In this document: one piece after another, positions 1-8,916 of the stretch
Numbering within the stretch: the first letter of the stretch is position 1
Layout: the number at the start of each line of letters is the position of its first letter
DNA from: Amycolatopsis sp. FDAARGOS 1241
GTDB lineage: Bacteria > Actinomycetota > Actinomycetes > Mycobacteriales > Pseudonocardiaceae
Assembly (NCBI RefSeq): GCF_016889705.1
Contig: NZ_CP069526.1
Location: 4,960,001 to 5,024,000, forward strand
Direction of reading: 5' to 3'
Length of the DNA stretch: 64,000 nt
The notes under the pieces: generated by a model
Told to the model about the DNA's origin: nothing
The model's input: the letters and a program-made list of their open reading frames with translations, nothing else
Database searches by the model: none
Translations under genes and position numbers: made by a program

Positions 1-858
1 GCGCCGGCGAAGTGGCCTGGTGAGCACACTCTTCAACGCCTGAAATGCGGAACGCTCGTGCTGCGCGCTCTCCGAGACGGCGACGGTCTGGCTGTCGACG
101 TAGTGGTGGATGTCGCCACTTCGGAGGCGCAGCCTTCCGGTCGCCAGTCGCGTGAGAGCTTCGTTCGTCTTCTCGATCTTGCCCCGGCTCAGGAGGTAAG
201 CCGGTGTCTCGGGTAGGTACCGCCTGAAGAAGAAAATCAGGACAGCCGGAAGGCCCAGCAAACCGAAGGCCCACCGCCAGGCGTTGTCGCCGGCGCCGAC
301 AGCGGAGGCGAGCGGGCCGATCACAAGCAACGTGTAGGCGTAGGCGAGGAACAACCCGACGCCCGCTGAGATCGTGTTGAACAGAGAAACGAATACACCC
401 CGGACCTTGGTCGGGGTCAACTCCGAGAGGTAGGTGAGCCCAACGGCGATCTCGCCGCCGACCCCGAGGCCGGTCACGATCCGCGTGAGGCCAAGAACGG
501 CCGAGTTCGGAGCCATCGCCGACAGTACCGAGCCCACGCAGTAGACCCCAAGACTGACGGCCAGCAGGCTCCTGCGACCCAGCATGTCGGCGATCACTCC
601 GCCGCTGATGCCACCGACGACAATCGCGATGAGACTTACGGTCGAGAGCAACGCCAAAGTGGAGGCATCGATCCCGAGGCTCTTTTCAAGGGAGGGTCCC
701 AGCGCCGAGAGAATGAGCTGTTCGAACACCTCGAAGAGCCCGCCCAGCACCACGAGGGCGAGCGCAAGATAATGGGTCCTGGTGAGTCCCATGTCGTCGA
801 TGATCTCACCGAGCGACCTGGGCTTTTGGCTCATGGCGGGCTTGGCGTCGAATGCCAT
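1..858 (-). CDS. MFS permease, N-terminal part (cut by window edge)
   Basis: The first 286 residues of a major facilitator superfamily transporter are present; the rest lies left of the window. The first helix (about 31-50) contains FEVFEQ. The loop between helices 2 and 3 carries the family A-motif, GGVIADMLGRRSL at 86-98, and RIVTGLGVGGEIA at 126-138 is typical of the metabolite:H+ symporter and sugar-porter groups. A long cytoplasmic loop begins after about residue 220. It is the last visible gene of a leftward operon behind the cupin gene (37-bp gap) and the GntR regulator, so it probably imports the compound that the regulator senses. The substrate cannot be read from sequence. The ATG has AGGAAG about 8 bases upstream. 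Confidence 0.88.
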   Translation of the reverse strand, partial: MAFDAKPAMSQKPRSLGEIIDDMGLTRTHYLALALVVLGGLFEVFEQLILSALGPSLEKSLGIDASTLALLSTVSLIAIVVGGISGGVIADMLGRRSLLAVSLGVYCVGSVLSAMAPNSAVLGLTRIVTGLGVGGEIAVGLTYLSELTPTKVRGVFVSLFNTISAGVGLFLAYAYTLLVIGPLASAVGAGDNAWRWAFGLLGLPAVLIFFFRRYLPETPAYLLSRGKIEKTNEALTRLATGRLRLRSGDIHHYVDSQTVAVSESAQHERSAFQALKSVLTRPLRRR

Positions 859-895
859 GATTCAACTTCCTGTTTCGAGGGTTGCCGATTGTTCC

Positions 896-1267
896 TCAAG
901 ACACCCTTTTGGCTTGCGTTGACGGCCGCGAAGGCGAGGGGAAGGAGAACACGGAGACGAGGTCCTCGGTTCCGGTGTTCTCCAGCGCGTGCCAGGAAGC
1001 CGCCGGGATGAAGATGGCCTGACCTCGCTCGAAGTCCAGGACTCCCTGGTCGGTGTGCAGTCGACCCACCCCTTGGGCAACGTACATGACCTCGGAAGTG
1101 GCGTGCGCGATGGTTTCCGTCCGGGGCGCCCCTGGTGGGATCGTCGCCACTCCGAGGCAATTTTGAATCTCGGGGACGTTGGTTCCACTCAACAACAGTC
1201 CGTCAGCCGGAGGGTTCGCGGGATCCACGGTGACCTGAACGTACTTTCCCGTGACACTGTCGGTCAT
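896..1267 (-). CDS. Small cupin-domain protein
   Basis: A 123-residue single-domain cupin. The stretch TIAHATSEVMYVAQG gives a partial His/Glu metal-site pattern, and IPAASWHALENTG supplies the second-motif histidine. Such proteins bind a metal and a small ligand, acting as isomerases, dioxygenases or sensors; no specific reaction can be assigned. I chose the ATG at 1267 because GAAGGGGAAG lies just upstream; a start 36 bases further up would overlap the regulator's coding end. It sits 20 bp after the GntR gene and 37 bp before the MFS gene on the same strand, so the three are probably co-transcribed. Confidence 0.8.
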   Translation of the reverse strand: MTDSVTGKYVQVTVDPANPPADGLLLSGTNVPEIQNCLGVATIPPGAPRTETIAHATSEVMYVAQGVGRLHTDQGVLDFERGQAIFIPAASWHALENTGTEDLVSVFSFPSPSRPSTQAKRVS

Positions 1268-1287
1268 GCTTCCCCTTCGAGATATTG

Positions 1288-2022
1288 TCAGAGTCCTGGC
1301 CACTCGATCCCGGCTTGCCCGGGGAAGAGCTGTTCCTTGTTCAGGCGCAAATGATCCCGCATGGCATCCTCAGCACCCTGGGGACCATCGCTGCGAATTG
1401 CGTCGAGGATGCGCTGATGGTCGGTGATCAGCTGGACACGATTTTTGTGGTCCTGAAGCACGATCTGGTTGATCAAGACCCACAAGGGCTGCCGGTCGAT
1501 CTCGACCAGCTCCGACGCGAAGTGACTGAGAAGGTGATTCGGGCACATTGCGGCCAGGTCGGCGTGGAAAGCCATCGAGTGATTGACGAAGTCGGGAAGC
1601 TGCGCCGGCTCGTCGATCAAGCCGATAGCCAGGTCAAGCTCGCGTTGCACCTTGTCCAGGTCAAGATCACCGGGACTTGCCGCAAGCAGACGGGAAACCG
1701 GTGGCTCGACCACCAGCCGAGCTGCGATGACGTGCTCGGGCGTTGAACCGATCTCACGCCCGGAGCGCTGGGACAGGCCCCGGCGCAGGTCCGCCACGTA
1801 GGTGCCGTCCCCGTGCCGCACCGTGATGGCACCGCTCAATTCCAGTGCAAAGAGCGCCTCACGAACGCTTGCTCTCGATACCTCGAACTTCGTGGCGAGT
1901 TCGCGGTCCGACGGCAGTCGAGCCCCCGCAGCCAGGCCCCCTTGCTGTATCTCACTCAGAAGCGCCTGAGCTACGCGCAAATACCGCCGCTGCGGCAGAG
2001 CTGACTGGTCTGACGACTGCAT
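1288..2022 (-). CDS. GntR-family regulator, FCD (FadR) subfamily
   Basis: A 244-residue transcription factor. Residues about 12-75 form the GntR winged helix, with LPSDRELATKFEVSRASVREAL as recognition region (quoted in two halves: LPSDRELATKF, EVSRASVREAL). Residues about 95-230 are the all-helical FCD ligand-binding domain, which in this family binds a small organic acid, often through a metal held by Asp/His residues. It heads the leftward cupin-MFS operon and probably represses it until the substrate is present. Two FadR-like sites straddle its own start codon, suggesting autoregulation. Confidence 0.88.
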   Translation of the reverse strand: MQSSDQSALPQRRYLRVAQALLSEIQQGGLAAGARLPSDRELATKFEVSRASVREALFALELSGAITVRHGDGTYVADLRRGLSQRSGREIGSTPEHVIAARLVVEPPVSRLLAASPGDLDLDKVQRELDLAIGLIDEPAQLPDFVNHSMAFHADLAAMCPNHLLSHFASELVEIDRQPLWVLINQIVLQDHKNRVQLITDHQRILDAIRSDGPQGAEDAMRDHLRLNKEQLFPGQAGIEWPGL

Positions 2023-2041
2023 CCTGAGAGGTTAGACCAGT
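2004..2041. promoter_or_regulatory. Candidate operator for the GntR/FCD regulator
   Basis: Perfect 8-base inverted arms, ACTGGTCT (2004-2011) and AGACCAGT (2034-2041), straddle the start codon of the GntR gene. The left arm is part of TGGTCTGACGA, which fits the FadR-type consensus TNGTNNNACNA; the opposite strand at the right arm reads TGGTCTAACCT, one base off. Location and fit suggest autorepression. An 8-bp match can arise by chance, so this is tentative. Confidence 0.4.
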
Positions 2042-2185
2042 GCCTCCAGGCGCACAAGGGCCCTGTCGCCGGCTTGGCCAGGACGATTTGCCCGGCTGTA
2101 TCAGCGAGCAGGCACTGGTAATGAAAGCTCCAAACACGAGGGCTGTCGGGGTACGGACCGTTCGTCCCAGCCCACCCGGCCGCGT

Positions 2186-2431
2186 TCACAGGCGACGTAG
2201 GTGGCGCCCAGACCGGCGGATGGCTGAATCCGGTCGGCGGGGATCGTCGGTATCCCACTTCGCCGGTTCCGCCTCGACACCGCGGACGCGGGCGACGGCG
2301 CCGTCCACGACCTGGACGATCACCTCCAGCCGTGGCCAGCGAGCGGGAGCGATCGGGAACCACTTGCGGTCGGCCTCCAGCTGCACCTTCTCGCCGGCGC
2401 AGGTCTCGCCGAGGTTCTTCTCGAAGATCAC
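2186..2431 (-). other. Open frame of unknown nature beside IS481 debris
   Basis: An 81-codon frame containing VIFEKNLGETCAG and KVQLEADRKWFPIAP reads like protein with a plausible hydrophobic pattern, but I do not recognise the family. It directly follows the IS481 remnant in the same direction and has no ribosome site, so it may be the tail of a gene whose head was lost when the element inserted or decayed. Whether it is translated is doubtful. The flanking bases 2042-2185 hold nothing I can support. Confidence 0.25.
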
Positions 2432-2700
2432 CTGGCCGTCCGCCAGCGCGCGAAGGTGAGCGGACGGCCATGCATGCGCTGGTGGAGAACGGTTTTGGTG
2501 CGCCGGCGAGGCTGCGAGCGGCAGGGCGGTCGGTCATGCCGGCCTCTCCCCCGGCACGGTGCCGTGCCGAGGGCGTGCCTGCGGTGCAGCGGGGCGACCA
2601 TGAACATCCGCGCCGCTGTGGCGACAGTCCAGCTGTCCTCGACGACCAACCGGGCAAGACGCAACCGCGCCAGGCGGCGTCAACGCAGCGTTAAGGTGGG
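2428..2700 (-). pseudogene. IS481-family transposase, N-terminal remnant
   Basis: Read leftward, the frame gives LTLR, a stop, then RLRLARLVVEDSWTVATAAR and MFMVAP, the helix-turn-helix start of IS481-type transposases. The next segment, GEAGMTDRP, appears only in another frame. So there is one nonsense codon and at least one frameshift, and the catalytic DDE domain is absent. Only about 80 codons of a usual 320-340 remain. This is an old, inactive copy. Confidence 0.7.
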
Positions 2701-2829
2701 ACACGAAGGCCTCCAGGTGGTGAAGCTGTTCCCCGACAGCTCCACTTCACAACCGGAAGCCTTCGCCGGCCTGCACGACAGACCGCCTCGCCTCAAGCGA
2801 GAACAGCGTCCCTGGACATCACGTCGAGG

Positions 2830-3288
2830 TCAGCCGGCGACGTCGTAGCGGCTGGTGATCGCGACGCGGTTGAAAGCGTTCATCACGACGACGATCCAGG
2901 CGACGGCCGAGATCTGGTCTTCGGTCAGTGCGGTGGCAGCGGCGTTGTAGTTCTCGTCGCTGACGTGTCCGTCGGAGACTTTGGTGATCGCTTCCACCAG
3001 ACGGAGGGCGGCACGGTCGGTTTCGGAGAAGTATCCGGTTTCCTCCCAGGCAGGCAGCACGGCGATCCGGTCGGGGTTTTCGCCCTTTTCGAGCGCGTCG
3101 CGGGTGTGCATGCGCAGGCAGAACGCGCAGCCGTTGATCTGGGAGGTGCGGATTCGCACCAGTTCGATCAGGAGCGGGTCGAGTCCCGCTGCGGCGGCGC
3201 TGTTGTCCGCTTCGGCGGAGAGGGCGATGAGGGCCTTGTAGGCGGCCGGGTGCTGCTTGTCGATGCGGACGCGCTGCGTGTTCGTCAC
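2830..3288 (-). CDS. AhpD-like carboxymuconolactone decarboxylase-family protein
   Basis: A 152-residue all-helical protein of the AhpD/CMD fold. Residues about 50-75 contain NGCAFCLRMHTRDAL, the CxxC plus downstream His signature of peroxidase-active AhpD-like proteins, where the two cysteines cycle through a disulfide. The family includes alkylhydroperoxidases and uncharacterised antioxidant proteins; enzymatic decarboxylase activity is unlikely with this motif. Translation probably starts at the GTG at 3288: upstream residues in the same frame are compositionally unlike protein and overlap the cupin lipoprotein gene. The next gene upstream, on the same strand 79 bp away, is that lipoprotein. 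Confidence 0.85.
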   Translation of the reverse strand: MTNTQRVRIDKQHPAAYKALIALSAEADNSAAAAGLDPLLIELVRIRTSQINGCAFCLRMHTRDALEKGENPDRIAVLPAWEETGYFSETDRAALRLVEAITKVSDGHVSDENYNAAATALTEDQISAVAWIVVVMNAFNRVAITSRYDVAG

Positions 3289-3367
3289 TGTTGCTCCGAT
3301 TCGTTGTGCGTGGCCTTGTCGGCCAACGGGGTTGTTCCTCGAGAATCCCGCCGTGGGCGGTGCGGGG

Positions 3368-3868
3368 TTACGAGTGCGGGTCGTCGACCTTGAGCTGGGC
3401 TCCAGGGTCGGCGACGAAGACCACCAGGAGCCTGGCCTGTTCCGTGGAGCTGGTGTTCTCCGTGAGGACGTGGTGCGCACCCGGCTGCTCGAACCAGTTC
3501 TGGCCCTGGTGGAAGGTGGTGACGGGTTGGCCTTCGAGCTGGCTACGCACGGTGCCTTCAAGGACGTAGGCGTAGACGAACGCGTCGCCGTGCCGGTGCG
3601 CGGCTGCGCGTGCGCCGGGTGGGAAAGTGACGATCGCCGACGTGAAGGTCTTGCCCTGCACATTCGGCAGGGCCTGCTGCAGCAGCGGAGTCAGGGATTC
3701 GGTGGGTGGCTGCGATGCCCCCGCGGACATGGTGGACATGGCAGGCATCGGCGCTGTGGTGGCCGTCGGCGCCGGAGCGGCGGCGGGCTGGTCCGAGGCA
3801 GCGCACGCCGTGGCGCCGGCCAGCGTGGCAACGGCAAGGACGCCACCGGCAATCCGCATTCCGATCAT
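3368..3868 (-). CDS. Exported cupin-domain lipoprotein
   Basis: A 166-residue protein with a signal peptide (residues 1-23, MRIAGGVLAVATLAGATAC) ending in a probable lipobox cysteine, then a Thr/Ala/Pro-rich linker to about residue 55. The cupin domain follows, with PPGARAAAHRHGDAFVYAY and VLEG giving the HxH..E metal ligands and GAHHVLTEN the second-motif His. It would be anchored outside the membrane. The ATG has AGGAG 7 bases upstream. It precedes the AhpD-like gene on the same strand, which suggests a paired role in peroxide or quinone handling, but no substrate is visible. Confidence 0.83.
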   Translation of the reverse strand: MIGMRIAGGVLAVATLAGATACAASDQPAAAPAPTATTAPMPAMSTMSAGASQPPTESLTPLLQQALPNVQGKTFTSAIVTFPPGARAAAHRHGDAFVYAYVLEGTVRSQLEGQPVTTFHQGQNWFEQPGAHHVLTENTSSTEQARLLVVFVADPGAQLKVDDPHS

Positions 3869-5118
3869 GAGGGATCTCCTGTTCAGCTCTGGGTAACGCG
3901 GGTGATTCGTCTTACTGGGGACGCTCGCCGGGGCGGAGAAGGCGCGCGTTCGTGGGCTGGACCTCGGGCGCGCGGCGATAGCGACGAGCGCGCCGCCGTC
4001 GCCCACCGGGGCTTGATCTGACGTTCGAGGAAGGGGCTGACGCGGCCGGTCAGTCCGAACACCGCGCCGGCCGACACTCAGGTCGGCAGCGCCGTACCCC
4101 GGTGCCACGACAACACCAGCCCCGCCGCGTGGAGGGCAGGTTCGCGAACGCCGGCTCCGCGACACCGACGGTTCGGCCTCGAACAGCAATGAAGCATGAA
4201 AGTCCTTACTGGGAGGGCGCTCGATCGAGCAGACCTGCTCGCGACATTCCCTCGTCGTCTCGTTGTGCGTGCTCATCAGGGAGACGAGTCAGCCCCTCAA
4301 GGTGTGACAGCTCAGACGTGGCGACAGTTTGTCCGGGTTGATCACCCCGCGGTACACGCTGCCCCGCCAGTGGGCCGCCGGGAGCAGGGCGGCAGATTCG
4401 GGCAGTGCGAGCACCGATGATCTCCGGCCTGTGGTGGCGGTCGGCCATACGACGGCCAGCTCGACGGTGTCCCTGCCAAGGCGGCTGTCTGTCCTGTTGC
4501 CCGCCTCGCCAAGTCGGCGGGAACGAGGTGAACGGCAGCCCCACTGGTGCCGGGCGTCTGCCACCGGGCGCTACTGCTTGACGGCCCAAACCCCACACGG
4601 CCCGCGCCACAATTTCACTTCCTGTCGAATATCCGGTTGAAGCCGAAGGCGAACATGCCGACGGGCGAGAGGGCCAGCAGCAGACCTCGTTCCCCCGACC
4701 GCGGCCGGCGGTCGGTTCACCGACCCCGCGGCCCGAGACATCCCGCCGAATGCGCGGAGGTCAGGGCACCGACCACTTCGACGACATCGCCGGAATCTGG
4801 CCCACTCGCCGCTACCCTGCGTTACCGCGGGGCCGCCGGGACACGCGCGGCACGAGCGTCCGGATGTGGAGCGGGCCCGAGACAAACCGCACGTCAACCA
4901 GGCTCTTCCCCGCTCCCCCAGGAATCCGGCTACCCGTCGTGGCCGAATACACCGTAGGCGCGGACTGGCCCCGCGAAGCGGGCGCACTCGTTGGCCGGCC
5001 GGGCGGGCCGACGTGATCGACCAGGCGCGCACGGTCGTGGGCCTCGTGCTGCAAGCCCCGCCCCGCAGCGCCAGTGTGCTCGTGGTGGGCGGTGGTCGTG
5101 CTGAAGACGGTGGCCGCT
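3869..5118. other. 1.25-kb stretch with no supportable gene
   Basis: Several frames are open here because of high GC, but none combines a ribosome site with protein-like composition on either strand. A frame near 4290-4560 (minus) contains a vaguely protein-like stretch ending HWRGSVYRGVINPDK that I cannot place in a family. No transposase signature, RNA gene or strong hairpin was recognised. It may be decayed coding DNA. Confidence 0.3.
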
Positions 5119-5757
5119 TCAGTTTGGCCAGGGGTTGCCGAGCATGAGCTCGACCGTGGTCGGCCGCCGGAAGCCTGGGACGAAGTGCTCGAGCACATCG
5201 GCGTTCACGGTGCCGTGCGTGGTGTCGGGGCGATCCTTGTTCCCGTCGACGTAGGCTTTCAGGAACTCGGACTTGAAGTCTTCCCGCGGGTGGACGCCGA
5301 CGATCTCCTTGATCTGATCCTGGTCGATCCAATCCAAACCTACGCCGAGAACATCGGTCAGCACGCCAAGATTGGTGGTCGCGATTTCCGCGCCCATCTT
5401 ACTGGGAATGCCCGGCGTCGTGTGCAGCGCGATCGCCGCCCACACCGTGTCGGTAGCGGCGGTCGAAAAACCGCGCTCGAGCAAGAACTTGCGGGCGTGG
5501 TCGGCGCCATCGACCTCGAAACGCTGTTCGACCTCGGAGAAGGGCTTCAGCAGGCCGGTGTCGTGGAACATCGCGGCCAGGTACAGCAGCTCCGGGTCCG
5601 GCTCCACGCCGAGCTTCTGCGCGTGAATCAGGCTGAAGAAGAAGACCCGCCGGGAGTGGTGGTAAATGAGAGGGTTCGTCGTTTCCTGGATGAGCTGGGT
5701 CGCTTCGGCGACTGCCGCCGTTTCAGGAACCTCCAACCCTGCGATGACTTGTGACAT
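5119..5757 (-). CDS. HD-domain phosphohydrolase-like protein
   Basis: A 212-residue soluble protein of the HD superfamily, metal-dependent hydrolases that include cyanamide hydratase-like enzymes. The metal ligands are visible in order: HSRRVFFFSLIHAQ, then AAMFHDTGL (the HD pair), then an ALHTTPG histidine further on. It has no nucleotidyltransferase or response-regulator partner domain. I place the start at MSQVIAGLE (5757), with AAAGG a few bases upstream; an in-frame ATG at 5793 is possible. It stands alone. The substrate is unknown; closest named relatives are plant and fungal cyanamide hydratase-type proteins. Confidence 0.8.
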   Translation of the reverse strand: MSQVIAGLEVPETAAVAEATQLIQETTNPLIYHHSRRVFFFSLIHAQKLGVEPDPELLYLAAMFHDTGLLKPFSEVEQRFEVDGADHARKFLLERGFSTAATDTVWAAIALHTTPGIPSKMGAEIATTNLGVLTDVLGVGLDWIDQDQIKEIVGVHPREDFKSEFLKAYVDGNKDRPDTTHGTVNADVLEHFVPGFRRPTTVELMLGNPWPN

Positions 5758-6206
5758 GACCTTTATGCCTTTCCGGACGGAGTGTGTGTGCATCCGCCCA
5801 TCATGCTGACGACTGCCCGCGTTCGGCGCCGCTCTCGTCCGGCCGGCAACCACTCAAATCAAGACATGGCGAAATTCCAGCCCGCCGGCCCGTCTGCCAC
5901 GGATTCGACCCGGTCATGGCCGTTGCCGGGAGAGCGGTGTGCTACCGATAGACGCTGCCTTCCGTTCGAGCGCCTCAGTGCCGGCGACCCGGCAAGCGCT
6001 CGGCTTTGTGAACGGTGGGCCTCAACGGTTCCAGTCGGGGTCGCCGATCACGACCGCACTTCCTTTCCGCGTCGTCGGGCTCGTGCCTTGCGGGCTCGGC
6101 GAGCTGGTTTCCCGGCACCGCGGCCGCGGCCGGTTCGGAGACCGCGATCCACAACTGCATGGGGCGACAGAAACCACCAGCGCACACTGTCCGATCGGTG
6201 GCGACC
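5758..6206. other. Gene-free stretch between HD protein and VOC operon end
   Basis: Both flanking genes run leftward, so this 450 bp holds the HD gene's promoter on its left side and the end of the long catabolic operon on its right. Open frames here lack ribosome sites and recognisable motifs. No strong terminator hairpin was seen. Confidence 0.3.
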
Positions 6207-6686
6207 TCAGCGCCGCATGATCCGGCGCCTGAGGTGCATCGACGAGATGTCGGCGCGTTCCGGGTCGAGTTCGACGGCGTCGAAACCGCCTTCGGGGACC
6301 GTGTACAGGCGGAGCGCGAGGCCGTCAGGAGTGGTGAAGTCGATCAGGTCTCCGATGAATCCGGAAATCACCGGTGTGTGCGCGACGCCGACCGCATCGA
6401 AGTGTTCGATCCACCGGTCGAGCGCGGCCCGATCGGTGACGCCGAAGGTCACCGGGTCGTATCCGGCGATGGCCTCAGCCGCAGCGGGCGCCAGCCGCAG
6501 CTCGATCGGCACCTCGACACCCGGCAGCATGATGATCACCGCGTAGCGTGCGCCCGTCTCGTCGTGATGGTCGAACCGTTCGATGTGCTGCGCGCCGAGC
6601 GCACATTCGAACCAGCTGAGACCGGCCGCGATGTCCCGGACGGGCAGCTTGAGGTGGTGGATGCCGGACAAGCTTGGCTGGGTCAA
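6207..6686 (-). CDS. VOC-fold (glyoxalase/dioxygenase superfamily) protein
   Basis: A 159-residue vicinal-oxygen-chelate protein with two beta-alpha-beta-beta-beta halves: GIHHLKLPVRDIAAGLSW starts the first, with a metal-ligand His, and YDPVTFGVTDRAALDRWI starts the second; DGLALRLYTVPEG ends with the usual acidic/Tyr strand. The start is an unusual TTG overlapping the stop of the preceding gene (TTGA), with AGGAG 8 bases before it. This coupling makes it the last gene of the LuxR-flavin oxidase-MFS-hydrolase operon. It is probably an isomerase or extradiol-type enzyme acting on the same catabolic intermediate; the reaction is not readable. Confidence 0.85.
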   Translation of the reverse strand: MTQPSLSGIHHLKLPVRDIAAGLSWFECALGAQHIERFDHHDETGARYAVIIMLPGVEVPIELRLAPAAAEAIAGYDPVTFGVTDRAALDRWIEHFDAVGVAHTPVISGFIGDLIDFTTPDGLALRLYTVPEGGFDAVELDPERADISSMHLRRRIMRR

Positions 6687-7558
6687 GGTTTCTCCTGCAT
6701 GGTGACGGTCAGGGTCGGGATGCCGGTGATGGTCGCGTCGATGCGGTCGCCTGGGCGCAGCCATCGGCCACCGTGGTCGGCCGCTGATCCCGCCGGTGAC
6801 CCGGTGAAGACGATGTCGCCGGGCACCAGCGTGGTGTGCCGGCTGATTTCTGCGAGCAGTTCGTCCACGGGATACAGCATTTCGCTGGTGGAGGCGGCCA
6901 TCATGGGTTCGCCGTTGACGGAAAGAGAGATGCACAGGTCACTGTCGTCGGGGATGAACTGCGCCGGCACGACTGCGGGGCCGCACGGGGCCATGGTGTC
7001 TTGTGCCTTCCCACGGGCGAGGTCGATCTTGAGGTCGTTGTCGACCCGGAGCAGATCACGGCAGGACAGATCCAGCCCGATCGTGTAACCCGCGATCGCC
7101 GCGCGGGCCTCGTCCGGTGAAGCGTTCCGGAGTTGGTGCCCGAGGACGACCGCGAGTTCACACTCCCAGTCGAAGCGGGAGGTCGTGTCCGGGATCCGGA
7201 CAGTGTCGCCGGGCCCCACGAGGCAGGTGCGCGGCGGACGGTGGAAGTAGGGCATGGTGGCCCACCGCTCGACGGTCAAGCCCATCTCCCGCAGATGCCC
7301 CGCGTAGTTCGCCCCTACCGCGAGCAGTGCATCGGGATACCGGACCGGGGTCAGCACCCTGGTGCCCGCCGGCAGCGAAGGACCAGGTGCCTCGGCGAGA
7401 CCTGTCAGCAGGGGCAGGGCGGCGGCCCAGTCGTCGAGGAGGTCCCGCACCGTTGTCGTGCCCAGTTCCGCCGGCGCGCTCAGCTTGCCGTCCTCCAGCA
7501 GCAACCCCGGGCGAGCGCATCCGTCGAAGTCCACTGTGGTCAGGGCGAACCAGGTCAT
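6683..7558 (-). CDS. Fumarylacetoacetate hydrolase-family enzyme
   Basis: A 291-residue FAH-fold protein. An N-terminal lead-in of about 70 residues is followed by the catalytic domain: ALLAVGANYAGHLREMGL, then FDWECELAVVLG holding the E.E metal ligands, YTIGLDLSCRD with the third carboxylate, and IVFTGSPAGSA near the end. The family hydrolyses carbon-carbon bonds in 2,4-diketo acids or decarboxylates them at the end of aromatic catabolism. Its ATG overlaps the MFS stop (ATGA) and its own stop overlaps the VOC start, so the genes are translationally coupled. Confidence 0.9.
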   Translation of the reverse strand: MTWFALTTVDFDGCARPGLLLEDGKLSAPAELGTTTVRDLLDDWAAALPLLTGLAEAPGPSLPAGTRVLTPVRYPDALLAVGANYAGHLREMGLTVERWATMPYFHRPPRTCLVGPGDTVRIPDTTSRFDWECELAVVLGHQLRNASPDEARAAIAGYTIGLDLSCRDLLRVDNDLKIDLARGKAQDTMAPCGPAVVPAQFIPDDSDLCISLSVNGEPMMAASTSEMLYPVDELLAEISRHTTLVPGDIVFTGSPAGSAADHGGRWLRPGDRIDATITGIPTLTVTMQEKP

Positions 7559-8886
7559 TTCATCAGCTCCTTCGCGGTGACGACTGCGGATCGGGGCGCG
7601 CTCGCCCCTACCGGGATGATTGTCACGGCTGCCAGTACCGCGGCGACCGCGGTGATGAGGAAGATCGTCGAGGAGGCGTACCCCGCGCCGAGGAGGATGC
7701 CGCCCAGGACCGGGCCGGCGATGCCGCCGATCCGGCCAGCCCCCATCGCCGCCCCGACACCGGTCGCTCGGGACGACGTCTCGTAGAAGCCCGCGCACAC
7801 CGCGGCCAGGCACATCTGCGAGCCGATCGCGAAGAAGCCGGCCACGAACGTCGCGGCGAGCAGCGCGCCGGTCGTGGTGCCGACGACGCCGACCGCGGCG
7901 ATGGCCAGTGCCCCGAGCACGAAACCCGAGCCGACCACGACGGTCGGACGGCGTGTATCGGCGATCCGGCCCAGCAGCAAGCAGCCGGTGATGGCACCGA
8001 CGTTCAACGTGGCCACCGCGAGCGACGCGCCGGCTGCGTTCGCACCGGCCGCGCGGCTCACCAGCGGGATCCAGTTGACGAGCAGGTACGCGAGCATCAG
8101 GGCGAGGAAGAGCGTCAGCCACAGCAGCACCGTGCCGCGCGCGCGTCCGTCGGCGAACAGCCGGGCGATCGGCGAGCGGGCAGGGGCCGGCACTGCAGCT
8201 ACCTGGACACCGTGCGTGCCCAGCCGGTCCAGCACGCGGTCGAGGCCGATCCGGTCGGCGTGGTCGAGCAGGTGCTGCGGCGACTCCGGCATCGCCCGCC
8301 ACATCACCGGGAACAGAGCCAGCGGAACCACGCCGCCGACTACGAAAACACTTGCCCAGCCGAACGCGGGCACGAGCGGAGCCGCGAGCACACCGGCGAG
8401 CACGCCACCGAAGGGGAACCCGCAGAACATCAAGCCGACGAAGGAGCCGCGACGAGCGGAAGGCGCGTACTCGGCGGTCAACGTGATCGCGGCGGGCAGG
8501 GCCCCGCCCAGCCCGATGCCCGTGAGCAGGCGGGCCACGACCAACACCGGCATGGAGTCCGCGAGTGGGGTGAGCAGCGAGCAGACGGCGAAGAGCGCGA
8601 CGGACAACATCAGGATGCGCCGCCTGCCATACCGATCGCCGAGCCTGCCGAGCAGGACGGTCCCGACGAGACTGCCCGCCAGGCCGATGCCGAACACGGT
8701 GCCGAACGCGGCCGCGGGCACGTCCCACTCGCGGGAGATGGCCGGGGCGGCGAGGGCGATCGATTGGGTGTCGAAGCCGTCGAGAGTGGTGACGAGAGCG
8801 CAGAGCACCAGCACTACCCTGCGAAGCGGGCGCGCGCCGGGCCGATCGAGCAGCTCTTCGAAGGTGAGTCGGGCAGGAACCGTCAT
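7555..8886 (-). CDS. MFS permease, aromatic acid:H+ symporter type
   Basis: A complete 443-residue, 12-helix major facilitator protein. Helix 1 contains TLDGFDTQSIALAAP, the DGxD signature of the aromatic acid:H+ symporter group (PcaK, BenK). LGRLGDRYGRRRILM is the A-motif, and a shorter repeat, GRIADTRRPTVVV, sits after helix 8. It would import an aromatic or cyclic acid at the membrane. It lies 30 bp after the flavin oxidase gene and overlaps the FAH gene by 4 bp, which strongly implies a shared substrate pathway. Confidence 0.92.
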   Translation of the reverse strand: MTVPARLTFEELLDRPGARPLRRVVLVLCALVTTLDGFDTQSIALAAPAISREWDVPAAAFGTVFGIGLAGSLVGTVLLGRLGDRYGRRRILMLSVALFAVCSLLTPLADSMPVLVVARLLTGIGLGGALPAAITLTAEYAPSARRGSFVGLMFCGFPFGGVLAGVLAAPLVPAFGWASVFVVGGVVPLALFPVMWRAMPESPQHLLDHADRIGLDRVLDRLGTHGVQVAAVPAPARSPIARLFADGRARGTVLLWLTLFLALMLAYLLVNWIPLVSRAAGANAAGASLAVATLNVGAITGCLLLGRIADTRRPTVVVGSGFVLGALAIAAVGVVGTTTGALLAATFVAGFFAIGSQMCLAAVCAGFYETSSRATGVGAAMGAGRIGGIAGPVLGGILLGAGYASSTIFLITAVAAVLAAVTIIPVGASAPRSAVVTAKELMK

Positions 8887-8916
8887 GTCACAAGCCTCAC
8901 TGCTCGGGTCCGGGGA

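Noticed and set aside
4200..4640. Possible flavoprotein fragment on the minus strand
   Set aside because: The one protein-like patch is short and I could not tie it to any family motif.
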